DNA of 64,000 nucleotides from Acrocarpospora catenulata. Lineage in GTDB: Bacteria; Actinomycetota; Actinomycetes; Streptosporangiales; Streptosporangiaceae. The position numbers and the translations under genes are program-made. This document shows, piece after piece, positions 41,342 through 49,540 of the stretch. Below the pieces are notes generated by a model. The model had not been told where the DNA came from. It saw nothing but the letters and a program-made list of their open reading frames with translations, and made no database searches. Where the stretch lies: assembly GCF_018476525.1 (NCBI RefSeq), contig NZ_JAHCST010000037.1, positions 1 to 64,000 of the forward strand. Direction: 5' to 3'. Numbering within the stretch: the stretch's first letter is position 1; every line of letters begins with the position of its first letter.

Positions 41342-43132
41342 ATGAGCGCAAACGACCATAAGGTGGTCGCGGTAATCGACTTCGGAACACACGGCACCGG
41401 GTTCGCCTGGACGACGATCTCGCCGCTCAACGACGACATAGCGACCCGCGATGTTTATTACTTCACGAATTATTCGAACGCGCGGGTCGACTACCCGAAG
41501 AACCTGACCGCCATTCTGCTGCGGGATGACGGCTCAACGGTGGCCTGGGGCCACCGCGCCCGCAAGATGTGGGCCGAAGCCTGTGACTCGGGCACGACGG
41601 CCGGCCTCGGATACGCGTACGCGTTCAAGATGGCACTGCAGTCGACCGGCACAAACATGGATATGCCAAGCTCAGGCGGGTTTGTAGACGTCGGCGACCG
41701 TGACCGGGTGTACCGGCTCATCGTGGCCTACCTGAGCGAAGTCCGTTCCGCGGCGATAGCCGAGATCACTCAGGCGGGATACCTGGAAAAGGACATCCGC
41801 TGGTGCCTCACCGTCCCCGCCATCTGGGACGAGGAGGATAAACACCTCATGAGGCGGGCCGCCGTCGCCGCCGGACTGCCCGATGGCGACGATCGGCTGC
41901 TGCTGTCCATCGAGCCCGAAGCCGCCGCGCTCTACTGCTACCTCCGCATGGCCGAACTCGCCGACGGCTCGGGTCACACCGAGCGGCTCGGGCTCAACGT
42001 GGACGGCGCCCGCTTCATGGTGATCGACTGCGGGGGCGGCACCGTCGACATCACGGCGTACGAGACCTCCGCCTTCGGCAGCGAGCAGATCTCGCTGCGT
42101 GAGATCGGCGTGGCCACCGGGGGGCGGCTCGGCTCTGAGTACATCAACCACGCCTTCCGTACGAAGGTGCTGGCCGATCGTCTCGGTCCCGCGGTGCTTG
42201 AGCGACTGAGCGCGGACTACGCCGAGGAGTTGCTCGCGCTGGACGCCGAGTGGGAACAGCGCAAGGTCACCGCCGAGACCGAGGAGAGGAATGGTGTCGC
42301 GCACATCGTGGACAGCGTGGGGATCCGCCTGTCCACGACGGTGTGGGAGATGCTGGATCAGCCGGTCAAGGAGCGGCTCACCCGCGAGAGCGGCGGCAAG
42401 CCCGGACGGATCACGATCTCGGCCGCGGAGGTCGAGGCGCTTTTCGACCACGTCGTGGACGGGATCGTGCAGAAGATCCGGGAGCAGTTGACCGAGATCG
42501 GCCGCCTCGGCAACGGTCAGTTGCCGGAGACCCTCGTCCTGGTCGGCGGGTTCGCGCGAGCGGGCTGGCTCCGGGCTCGCCTCCATCGGGAGTTTTCGGA
42601 CAGACACCGCATCCTGGTACCGCAGAATCCAGCGCTGGCCATCCTCGAAGGGGCCGTGCACTACGCGTACCGGCCGGAGGTGCTCCTCTCCCGGCGGTCT
42701 CGTTACACCTACGGGTTCGCGCTCGCGATGCCGTGGGAGGAGGGCATCGATCCACCGGAGCGGAAGCTCGTCAGCAGCGAGGGCGAGGAGTTGTGCCGCG
42801 GCCGGTTCGAGATCGCGGTCCGGCGCGGCCAGAGCGTCGCGGTAGACGAACCCTTCTCCTTTGGGCTCGTGCCGACCAAGACCGCGCAAGAGGTGATCCG
42901 GGTACGGCTGATGCGCACGCGCAAAACATATCCGCGCTATGTGGACGAGGAAGGCTGCGAGCAGATCGGCGAACTCACCGTCGACATCCGCGACTCGGTC
43001 GGCAGTCCGATCAGCAAGCGCAACCTGCTCCTGTTGTTGTACTTCGGGCGCACCGCCATCCAGGCCGAGGCCCTCAACCCGGTGACCAACCAGAAGTCCG
43101 AGGCCACCGCCGAATTCGAGCACATGCGTTAG
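41342..43132 (+). CDS. HSPA12-like Hsp70 family ATPase
   Basis: A 596-residue actin-fold ATPase. Phosphate-1 motif IDFGTHGTG begins at residue 12, phosphate-2 motif DCGGGTVDI begins at residue 229 and the adenosine motif LVGGFARAGWL is near residue 400. Between them lie ECLTVPAIWDE-like and EPEAAALYCYLR elements typical of the HSPA12/bacterial Hsp70-like group. It lacks a standard DnaK substrate-binding domain; the last about 150 residues form another beta-rich domain. ATG 41342 has a GGAGTCGG site. It starts a four-gene operon (14-bp gap to the next gene) that ends in a phospholipase, so it probably acts as a sensor or chaperone of that system. Confidence 0.88.
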   Translation: MSANDHKVVAVIDFGTHGTGFAWTTISPLNDDIATRDVYYFTNYSNARVDYPKNLTAILLRDDGSTVAWGHRARKMWAEACDSGTTAGLGYAYAFKMALQSTGTNMDMPSSGGFVDVGDRDRVYRLIVAYLSEVRSAAIAEITQAGYLEKDIRWCLTVPAIWDEEDKHLMRRAAVAAGLPDGDDRLLLSIEPEAAALYCYLRMAELADGSGHTERLGLNVDGARFMVIDCGGGTVDITAYETSAFGSEQISLREIGVATGGRLGSEYINHAFRTKVLADRLGPAVLERLSADYAEELLALDAEWEQRKVTAETEERNGVAHIVDSVGIRLSTTVWEMLDQPVKERLTRESGGKPGRITISAAEVEALFDHVVDGIVQKIREQLTEIGRLGNGQLPETLVLVGGFARAGWLRARLHREFSDRHRILVPQNPALAILEGAVHYAYRPEVLLSRRSRYTYGFALAMPWEEGIDPPERKLVSSEGEELCRGRFEIAVRRGQSVAVDEPFSFGLVPTKTAQEVIRVRLMRTRKTYPRYVDEEGCEQIGELTVDIRDSVGSPISKRNLLLLLYFGRTAIQAEALNPVTNQKSEATAEFEHMR

Positions 43133-43146
43133 GGAGGTCGCTAATC

Positions 43147-44055
43147 ATGAATTGGCCTCGGAACAGCAACGAGGACCCACGGGCGGGAAGTGCCCTGCCG
43201 ACGAACCATCAGGGCGGCGAGGACCAGGCGGCGACACTCGCCGCCCACAACGAGCGACTCTCCGCTGCGGAGAATCGCGGGCATCGCGAATCCCGGGTGT
43301 GGCTGGACAACCAGATCTCGGCCCTGCGCCGGGAGTTGTCCGGCATCATCACGGCCACCCGTCAGGAGGTCGACCCGTTGCGCGGGTATGTCGGCACCCT
43401 GGAGCGCCGGATCGCCGATCAGACAGACCAGATGACCGAGTTGCGGGATCGGATCGCCGTGCTGGAGGAACGACTCGGCGAGATGATGTCGGTCATCGAC
43501 CTGCTCCGCGCACAGGTCCTGGAAAGCAGAAAGGACCTGACCAAGCAGGACTTTCTGGTCCAGTACAAGCTGGCTGACCGGATCAAGGCGCTCTTCGGCG
43601 AACGCTTCCCCGAGCTCACCGAAGCGCGGCAGGCGTACGAAGCCGACGCGCACCGGAAGGCGGGCACCACGCCACCACCGCCGCTGCGTCGGGAGGCCGA
43701 GCTGGTCAGGGAGATGTGCGCCATCTTCGCGGCAGGCGGCCGGAACCTGGTGGACGACCTCGTGGATCTGATCACCGCTGGTGGTCAGGTTCGGTTGAAC
43801 GCCTCGAGGTCCGCCCTGGTGACCCGGGTCGTCAAGGAGGCGCAGATCCTCCGTGACGCCATCGAGCAGACCGGACACCCGTACCTGTTCGTCTTCGACG
43901 TCCCGCACGGCACGCCGGCCAACTCCGCCGAGCACGAGCTGTGGGCGCACTGCCATGAGGGCCAGCTGGTGGACTTCGTCGTGACCCCCGCGTACGTGGT
44001 CGCCGACAAGCGCTTGGCCATGCCGCACGTCTTCACCATCGGCGGAGGTGTCTGA
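43147..44055 (+). CDS. Coiled-coil protein of the Hsp70-patatin operon
   Basis: A 302-residue soluble protein. Residues about 28-130 form a long coiled coil (LAAHNERLSAAENRGHRES, GYVGTLERRIADQTDQMTEL, RIAVLEERLGEMMSV). The C-terminal 170 residues are a globular alpha/beta region (LVREMCAIFAAGGRNLVDDL, PYLFVFDVPHGTP, HELWAHCHEGQLVDFVV) that I do not recognise. ATG 43147 lies behind a GGGAGG site and 14 bp after the Hsp70-like stop. The end touches the next gene. A structural adaptor role is inferred. Confidence 0.82.
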   Translation: MNWPRNSNEDPRAGSALPTNHQGGEDQAATLAAHNERLSAAENRGHRESRVWLDNQISALRRELSGIITATRQEVDPLRGYVGTLERRIADQTDQMTELRDRIAVLEERLGEMMSVIDLLRAQVLESRKDLTKQDFLVQYKLADRIKALFGERFPELTEARQAYEADAHRKAGTTPPPPLRREAELVREMCAIFAAGGRNLVDDLVDLITAGGQVRLNASRSALVTRVVKEAQILRDAIEQTGHPYLFVFDVPHGTPANSAEHELWAHCHEGQLVDFVVTPAYVVADKRLAMPHVFTIGGGV

Positions 44056-44056
44056 G

Positions 44057-45235
44057 ATGGAGATGATCGATCTACGCCGGCTGGTACGGCGCATCCCGCT
44101 GGCGGCCGACCGCGCGTTGACCGAGCTCGTCAACGATCTGCGGACCGCCGAGAACATGACGGCCACCCGTCGTAGGCGTACCGGCTTCAAAGGTCTTGTC
44201 GACCAGATCAGCGGTGCGGACCGGCGCCGCGGCCTGGAGACCGACGAGTCGGTGGCCCGGGTGCAGGGACACCTGTTCTCCTGGGCCCAGGACCTCAGCA
44301 AGCATGCGCGTTTCACCGACCTCTACCTGGGGTTGGTGGCGACCAACATCGAGGAGCTGCAGAACCGGGTCGCCTACGCCGAGAGCACCGCGTACCAGTC
44401 GCGGGGGGAGATTCGGGAGCTGGCCGGCCTGGTCGCCAGTTTCATCGACCAGGCAGACCGCCGGTTCGCGGAGGTGGACCGGAAGATCGCCGTACTGGAC
44501 CAGCGGCTCAACTCGCATGCGGTGGTACTGGAGACACACAGCGAGCTGCTGGCCATGCACGGACTCCTCATCGACGCCCAGAAGAAGGGCCTGCTGGTGC
44601 TGGACCGCAGGGTCATGGAGGCAGGACTGCGCCAGGACGCGTGGGAGGACATGGATCTGGCGGTCAGCCGCTGGCGACACCAGGGCACCTACGCCGGCCT
44701 GCCCTGGACGATCCAGGTTCCGCTGCTGGCCAGGGAGATCGCCGCAGGGCATACCGGGCTGTACGAGTTCGTCACCGGCCGACAGGACTGGCGGGAGCGC
44801 CTGGCCGACCACGTCCTTGGTGACGCCCGCACCCGCCAGGCGCGAACTGACCTGGAATGGGATGGCAAGCGCAGCGTGCGCCGTCTCGTGGAACGCACCA
44901 TCGAGCTGCTGGACGGCAGCGAGGACGGGCAGATCGTGGCCGAGGTGATGGGCATCGGCCTGCCGGGCGATCTGCGCCCGCCGCACCGCCCGGTGAGCTA
45001 CGCACTCGCTCGCGGCCTGGAGCTCAGCGCCCGTGACCCGCGAACGAGCCCGAAGGAGATGGCGCAGCGGGCGGTGGACGAGACTCGCGCCGGCTGCGGC
45101 TACCTGCCCGACTCCCTCACGCAGGAGGAGTTCGTACGCAAGGTCATCGAAGAGCAGGCCGACGCGGCCAGGCGAGCACGCGCGGACCTGCGTAGGCGCG
45201 CACCGATGACGACGAAGGAGAATCGCGATGGGTGA
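44057..45235 (+). CDS. Coiled-coil/RdcB-like protein of the Hsp70-patatin operon
   Basis: A 392-residue soluble protein starting at ATG 44057 behind GGCGGAGG; a GTG at 44048 is in frame but would overlap the ribosome site. The N-terminal 80 residues (PLAADRALTELVNDL ... GFKGLVDQISGADRRRGL) resemble, from memory, the family labelled diguanylate cyclase regulator RdcB. A coiled coil follows (about 90-170), then a helical C-terminus with TDLEWDGKRSVRRLVERTIELL and CGYLPDSLTQEEFVRKVIEEQ. It is 1 bp from the previous stop and overlaps the phospholipase start by 8 bp. Its role within the system is unknown. Confidence 0.8.
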   Translation: MEMIDLRRLVRRIPLAADRALTELVNDLRTAENMTATRRRRTGFKGLVDQISGADRRRGLETDESVARVQGHLFSWAQDLSKHARFTDLYLGLVATNIEELQNRVAYAESTAYQSRGEIRELAGLVASFIDQADRRFAEVDRKIAVLDQRLNSHAVVLETHSELLAMHGLLIDAQKKGLLVLDRRVMEAGLRQDAWEDMDLAVSRWRHQGTYAGLPWTIQVPLLAREIAAGHTGLYEFVTGRQDWRERLADHVLGDARTRQARTDLEWDGKRSVRRLVERTIELLDGSEDGQIVAEVMGIGLPGDLRPPHRPVSYALARGLELSARDPRTSPKEMAQRAVDETRAGCGYLPDSLTQEEFVRKVIEEQADAARRARADLRRRAPMTTKENRDG

Positions 45236-46379
45236 GAACTGGGGACAGCTGCGGGCCCGGCTGGGCGAGCTAAGCAGCCGCCCGATCCCAGAGCCGGCGC
45301 CCCGGTTGGAGCTCCCCGCGTTACCGGCGGACGGTACGGCGGAGCTCGGCTACCGCTTCGGCCTGGTGCTGGCCGGAGGTGCGGCCAAGGGGGCGTACCA
45401 GGTGGGCGCGGTGGAGTGCCTGGTCCATCATGGGATCAAGCTGCACGCGGTGGCGGGCACCAGTATCGGCGCGCTGAACGGTGTCGTGCTCGCCAGCGCG
45501 CCCACCCTGGCGGAGGGGATGACCAGGCTGGTGGCGCTGTGGACGACATTGACCAACCAGTTCGGACACAATCCCGACGGTGGCGCGCAGCTTCAGTCGC
45601 GGCTCGTCCGGCTGCTGGGTACCCGGAGCGAGCTGGAGCGGCTGATCGAGCAAGCGGTGGACGAGCAGATCATGGCGACGGGCGTCCCAATGCGGGTGGC
45701 CGCCTTCCCCGTGCCGCCACCCCTGCCGAAACTGGCCCATCTGGTACTGCCTCCGGCCGCCGTCGGTCACTTGAAGCTGGCCCAGGAGGCATACAACTGG
45801 GTACGCGGCACACTGGGGATCAAGAGTGAGATCATCACATTGAACGGGAGATCAAAAGAGGAGATCACTCGGGCCGCGCTCGCCAGCGCGGCACTGCCGT
45901 TTCTCTTCCCGCCGCGGTCGGTGGGCGGGCGCTACTACCGAGACGGCATGCTCGGCAAGACCAACACGCCCATCCGGGCGCTGGCCGAGCAGGACGGCTG
46001 CGACATCGTCCTCGTGGTGCACCTGTCACCTGGCGAGCCGGTGGCGCCGGTGGAGCGGGAGGGACTCACCCTGCTGCAGATCCGCCCCGATGACGAGTTG
46101 GTCGAGGGCGGTCCGTTGGGCCCTCTCAACGGCCTGCTCGACTTCTCCCCCACCAACTTCCAGCGGCTGCGCTCGCGGGGGTACGGCGACATGCAGCGGA
46201 CGCTGACCGAGTTGGTCCAGTTGCTGAGCACCCGGGACAGATCCGCAGCAGCCGCCGGCTTCCTGGCGGACCGGATGCAACGCGTACTGGAGAACCGGAG
46301 CCGACTCTGGCCGCAGGCGGACCCGCTGCTCCCGCTCTGGACGGGCGAAGCCCCCAACGAGTACTCGCGTGCCGCTTGA
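45228..46379 (+). CDS. Patatin-like phospholipase
   Basis: A 383-residue soluble enzyme. It carries the oxyanion motif GGAAKGAYQVG (about residues 50-60), the nucleophile elbow GTSIG with Ser79 and the catalytic DG dyad with Asp239 (YYRDGM). Patatins hydrolyse acyl chains of phospholipids; several phage-defence systems (for example CBASS CapV) use such enzymes as membrane-degrading effectors. The start overlaps the previous gene by 8 bp, so it is the last member of the four-gene unit. An N-terminal about 40-residue extension (MGENWGQLRARLGEL) may mediate binding to the partners. Confidence 0.93.
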   Translation: MGENWGQLRARLGELSSRPIPEPAPRLELPALPADGTAELGYRFGLVLAGGAAKGAYQVGAVECLVHHGIKLHAVAGTSIGALNGVVLASAPTLAEGMTRLVALWTTLTNQFGHNPDGGAQLQSRLVRLLGTRSELERLIEQAVDEQIMATGVPMRVAAFPVPPPLPKLAHLVLPPAAVGHLKLAQEAYNWVRGTLGIKSEIITLNGRSKEEITRAALASAALPFLFPPRSVGGRYYRDGMLGKTNTPIRALAEQDGCDIVLVVHLSPGEPVAPVEREGLTLLQIRPDDELVEGGPLGPLNGLLDFSPTNFQRLRSRGYGDMQRTLTELVQLLSTRDRSAAAAGFLADRMQRVLENRSRLWPQADPLLPLWTGEAPNEYSRAA

Positions 46380-46582
46380 AACGCATGGATGGCGATAGTT
46401 CTGCGCCTTCGGCATCGTATTCGCGCCACCCTGATCTCGGCCCCGGCCAATGAGGAAGTTGCGCCGGGGTCACCCCTACGCGGGCTCGACCTCGACGTCC
46501 TCGGCCTCCGACCCTTGTCGATCGCCGGGGCTGAGTATGGGTACTCATGAAACCCTCGCTCGGATAGCGTCCAATTGGGGTC

Positions 46583-46999
46583 ATGAGCGATCATTCGCCC
46601 CGGTTTTCCCGAACCTCGCTGCCAAGGGTCCTCGCCGCCGGTCTGGTGGGATCCTCTCTCCCCCTCATGGCGTTCGTCGCCGCGTTCGTCGCGGACAAGA
46701 CGGGGCTCATGCACTTGATCTGCCCTACCGGTGGACTGGAATGCCTGGCTCCGCTGGCGCTGATCGCCATCGGCGGCGGCAGCGCCGCGGCATGGCCGCT
46801 TCTGTGGCTGGTGAGAGTCCGCCCAGCCTGGGCTGTCGCCCTCCTCGGGTTCGTCTTCAACCTGATTCTCCAGAGCCTCGTCGCCCAGGTGATCCCGAGC
46901 GGGCTGGACAGCCCCATGCTGTTCGTGAACAGCGCGCTCTCCTTGGCGCTCGCCGCCCTGATCATCAGACCGAGAAGCCGGCAACCCATCAGCACATAG
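46583..46999 (+). CDS. Hypothetical small membrane protein
   Basis: A 138-residue protein with four predicted membrane helices (VLAAGLVGSSLPLMAFVAAFVA, APLALIAIGGGSAAAWPLLWL, AVALLGFVFNLILQSLV, FVNSALSLALAALII). The start ATG 46583 has only a weak GGGG site. No family recognised. It lies 200 bp after the patatin gene with no operon-like coupling, so it is probably independent. Confidence 0.65.
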   Translation: MSDHSPRFSRTSLPRVLAAGLVGSSLPLMAFVAAFVADKTGLMHLICPTGGLECLAPLALIAIGGGSAAAWPLLWLVRVRPAWAVALLGFVFNLILQSLVAQVIPSGLDSPMLFVNSALSLALAALIIRPRSRQPIST

Positions 47000-47079
47000 C
47001 CTCGGCCACCGTCTCGTGGCAACGGTGGGGGCGACCGTGCCGCCGCGAACTCCTCGACCGCTGGGGCGTACTTCGATTA

Positions 47080-47109
47080 TTAGAGTCACACTTTAGAGTG
47101 CTACTCTAA
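47080..47109. promoter_or_regulatory. Candidate TetR operator upstream of a secreted protein gene
   Basis: The 30-bp site starts TTAGAGTCACACTTTAG and ends CTACTCTAA, an interrupted inverted repeat. Its first 26 bp match the reverse complement of the VOC/TetR divergent operator at 48231-48256 at about 20 positions. It is about 100 bp upstream of the secreted protein start. Joint control by the nearby TetR protein is inferred. Confidence 0.6.
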
Positions 47110-47207
47110 CTTCATCGGTCGCCCGCGCGCCTCGGCATGATCAGCCGACGTGGGCTTTTGGTTCCTTGTCGCGCGCCCGCCCCCTCCACCGGAAGGACAA
47201 CGTTTCC

Positions 47208-47732
47208 GTGCGGACTCCCCTGCTCTCGTATGCCCGCAGCCGCCGCGTATCCGCCGCACTCGCCATCGGTCTGGCTTTGAGCGTCGCCGTGCCCGCCCTG
47301 TCCCCACTCCCCGTACGGGCGGCCACCACGACCCTGTCGGCCCCCCAACCCCGCCCCTGGGGCCCGTACTACGCACCCGGCCGATATGCCCAGGCCACCG
47401 GAACGATCACTGTCTTCCCCGCCGCCATCCATCCGCTGCAGATCCCGTACGCCAGGATGGTGAAGATCGACGGCGAGGTCCGCGACCTGACCTCCCCGGC
47501 AGTGACCTTGGCCAACACCTGCGGCTGGGCTATGTTCCGCTTCACCCACAGCCCGACCTATACGAGCTACGAGCACGTCGCTACCTGCACCTTCCTGACC
47601 CCCAGACTGATCCGCCTGACGAAAGAGAACGTCCGCCAGGTGGAGATGCAGGTCTGCGCCGGCCCCCTGACCGTCAAGGCCCCCCGCTGCATCACCGACG
47701 GCACCTGGCAGACCCTCTACATCGCCAGATAG
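47208..47732 (+). CDS. Small secreted cysteine-containing protein
   Basis: A 174-residue exported protein. GTG 47208 behind GGAAGGA is preferred to an upstream ATG at 47166. The signal peptide (RRVSAALAIGLALSVAVPAL) ends near VRAA. The mature chain has four Cys (ANTCGW, VATCTF, MQVCAG, PRCITDG), likely two disulfides, in a beta-rich domain. Family not recognised. It has a TetR-type site upstream and a strong terminator downstream. Confidence 0.72.
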   Translation: MRTPLLSYARSRRVSAALAIGLALSVAVPALSPLPVRAATTTLSAPQPRPWGPYYAPGRYAQATGTITVFPAAIHPLQIPYARMVKIDGEVRDLTSPAVTLANTCGWAMFRFTHSPTYTSYEHVATCTFLTPRLIRLTKENVRQVEMQVCAGPLTVKAPRCITDGTWQTLYIAR

Positions 47733-47770
47733 TCACCGGAAGCGGTCCGTGCCGCCGGACGAAATCGAAA

Positions 47771-47798
47771 GGCCACCTCCCGATCATGGGAGGTGGCC
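47771..47798. terminator. Bidirectional terminator between converging genes
   Basis: GGCCACCTCCC (47771-47781) pairs with GGGAGGTGGCC (47788-47798) around GATCAT. It lies between the secreted protein stop (47732, +) and the VOC stop (47806, -). Confidence 0.88.
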
Positions 47799-47805
47799 CG
47801 ACTTC

Positions 47806-48207
47806 TTAGGGGGTTTCCGTCCGCTGCTGCAAGGTGTAGAGGCGGATCTCGATGCCGTCGGGATCGGTCACGCCTCCGACCAGCCAGCCGATGCTGCCTT
47901 CAGCGATGCCCGAGTGTGGCACGCCGAGGTCGTCCAGGCGGGCGGCCCACGCGCGCAGCGCGGCCAGAGTGGGCACACCGAGCGCCAGGGGATCGAATCC
48001 CCCGAGCGCGGTCGCCCGCCCGGGCTCCTCGCGCAACGCGATCATGAGGCTCTGCCCGGCGTCCCGCATGGCCACGCCGCGCAACTCGCCCTGCTCGACG
48101 AACTCGATCGCCACGTCGAGGCCCAGCACCCGTTCGTACCAGTCCGCACTCTTGCGCACATCGGACACGGGCAGCTTGATGTGGTGGAACCCATGGAGAA
48201 CGGTCAA
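47806..48207 (-). CDS. VOC-family (glyoxalase/dioxygenase-like) protein
   Basis: A 133-residue protein of two beta-alpha-beta-beta-beta modules: FHHIKLPVSDVRKSADWYERVLGLDV at the N-terminus and VGGVTDPDGIEIRLYTLQ at the C-terminus, with a His and Glu that could bind a metal. Such proteins act as small dioxygenase-, glyoxalase- or resistance-type enzymes. The TTG start at 48207 has a GGGAGAGAGG site. It is divergent from a TetR gene with a shared operator, so it is probably repressed by it. Confidence 0.85.
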   Translation of the reverse strand: MTVLHGFHHIKLPVSDVRKSADWYERVLGLDVAIEFVEQGELRGVAMRDAGQSLMIALREEPGRATALGGFDPLALGVPTLAALRAWAARLDDLGVPHSGIAEGSIGWLVGGVTDPDGIEIRLYTLQQRTETP

Positions 48208-48230
48208 AGCCCTCTCTCCCCCATATTTGT

Positions 48231-48256
48231 AGTGATACTCTAAAGTGATACTTTAA
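48231..48256. promoter_or_regulatory. TetR operator: two 13-bp repeats
   Basis: AGTGATACTCTAA (48231-48243) and AGTGATACTTTAA (48244-48256) are adjacent near-identical direct repeats in the 53-bp gap between the VOC and TetR genes. The second ends 4 bp before the TetR start, and its GATACT could act as the -10 of a leaderless TetR transcript. Confidence 0.75.
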
Positions 48257-48260
48257 GTTT

Positions 48261-48884
48261 GTGACTGACGTCAACACCCGGAACCGGCGCTCCGCGCCCA
48301 CCAGGCGGCGCATCGTGGGGGCGGCGCACGAGCTGTTCGCCGTGCGGGGTTATGCGGGCACCACCTTCCAGGAGGTGGCCGACGCTGCCGGGGTGTCGGT
48401 ACAGACCGTCTACTTCCACTACGGCAGCAAGAGCCAGCTGCTCAAACACGTGGTCGACGTGGCCTCGGCGGGCGACGATGAACCCGTCCCGCTGCTGGAA
48501 CGGCCGTGGTTCACCCAGCTGCGCGCGTCGGCCGACCCCCGGGAGGCGATCGTGCGGTGGGTGCACGCGAGCGGCGTCATCTTCGACCGGGTGGCGGCGA
48601 TTCTGGCGGTGGTCCGCGACGCGGCGTGGGGGGACCCGGAGATGGCGGAGCAGTGGCGGGCGAACGCCGAGCAGCGGCGAACCGCGCACGACACCTTCGT
48701 CGGCATCCTGGAGGGGCTGGGCGCGCTATGCCCGGAGCTCGACCGGGAGCGGGCGACCGACGTCACCGTTGGACTGCTGTCACCGGACCTGTTCCTGGTG
48801 CTGCAGCGGGAGTGCGGGTGGGACACGAGCCGCTGGGAGGAGTGGGCGGCCGACCAGCTGGCCCACGCCCTGCTGAAAGGCTGA
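48261..48884 (+). CDS. TetR-family transcriptional regulator
   Basis: A 207-residue regulator. The N-terminal helix-turn-helix is clear (RRIVGAAHELFAVRGYAGTTFQEVADAAGVSVQTVYFHYGSKSQLL), followed by a helical ligand domain. The GTG start at 48261 has no ribosome site, suggesting a leaderless mRNA. It is divergent from the VOC gene, with repeats between them, and probably represses both and possibly the secreted protein at 47208. Confidence 0.92.
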   Translation: MTDVNTRNRRSAPTRRRIVGAAHELFAVRGYAGTTFQEVADAAGVSVQTVYFHYGSKSQLLKHVVDVASAGDDEPVPLLERPWFTQLRASADPREAIVRWVHASGVIFDRVAAILAVVRDAAWGDPEMAEQWRANAEQRRTAHDTFVGILEGLGALCPELDRERATDVTVGLLSPDLFLVLQRECGWDTSRWEEWAADQLAHALLKG

Positions 48885-48886
48885 GG

Positions 48887-49456
48887 TCACGTGGCGGGCT
48901 TGTGCCGCTGGTAGTGGCGTGCGACGCGGGTGCGATTGCCGCAGCGGGCGGCCGAGCACCAGCGGCGGCGTGGATGGGCGGGCAGGAAGAGCAGTACGCA
49001 GTCCTGGGCCTCGCACTGGCGGATGTCGACGACGGCAGGATCGGCCAGCAAGTCGGCGGCGGCCTCGGCCAGCCATGCCGCCAGCCGTGCACCGGGGGTA
49101 CCGGTGCGGCGGCGGGTCACCGTGACCACCTCGCCGTTCCAGGTCAGCTCGCTGATGGCGGGCGCGTCGCGCTGGGCCTGGTTCAGGGCCGCTAGGTCGG
49201 CCGCCGCGGGAGGAGCGGCGTGGCGCGCCTGCTCGACGGCGCCGGCGGTGTGCTCGCGAACGGTGTGGACCGCGGCCAGATCGGCGGTGGTGAACGCGAC
49301 GTCGGCGAGCTCGCGCGCCTCCGGGAACCGTTCGGCCTGCCGACCGAGCCATGCGCGCAGGTCGTCGGGCGTGACCAGCAGGTCGCCGATGGACGGACGG
49401 GTGTTGACCAGATCCAGCGCCAGGCGCTCCCCCGTCGGGAACACGATCTCGCTCAT
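48887..49456 (-). CDS. ABATE/CGNR zinc-finger regulator
   Basis: A 189-residue protein with the N-terminal ABATE-type domain (LALDLVNTRPSIGDLLVTPDDLRAW) and a C-terminal CGNR zinc finger: CEAQDC followed by WCSAARCGNRTRVARHYQRHK. CGNR proteins are actinomycete DNA-binding regulators. It is divergent from an alpha/beta hydrolase across a gap with two CCTAGG boxes and probably controls that gene. Confidence 0.92.
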   Translation of the reverse strand: MSEIVFPTGERLALDLVNTRPSIGDLLVTPDDLRAWLGRQAERFPEARELADVAFTTADLAAVHTVREHTAGAVEQARHAAPPAAADLAALNQAQRDAPAISELTWNGEVVTVTRRRTGTPGARLAAWLAEAAADLLADPAVVDIRQCEAQDCVLLFLPAHPRRRWCSAARCGNRTRVARHYQRHKPAT

Positions 49457-49469
49457 ATATCTAATGCTA

Positions 49470-49507
49470 CCTAGGCGTATTGACGCGTTAGTCCATGTCT
49501 GCCTAGG
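49470..49507. promoter_or_regulatory. Paired CCTAGG boxes in a divergent promoter
   Basis: The palindrome CCTAGG occurs at 49470-49475 and 49502-49507, 32 bp apart (three helical turns), with similar flanks (TACCTAGGCG, TGCCTAGGCT). It is a candidate binding site for the CGNR regulator in the 84-bp gap. Confidence 0.5.
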
Positions 49508-49540
49508 CTAATGTGTCTTCAGTCAAGAAAGGAATTAGGG

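Noticed and set aside
41342-46379. Interpretation of the Hsp70-patatin cluster as a CBASS or Retron system
   Set aside because: No nucleotidyltransferase of the CD-NTase type or reverse transcriptase is present next to the patatin.
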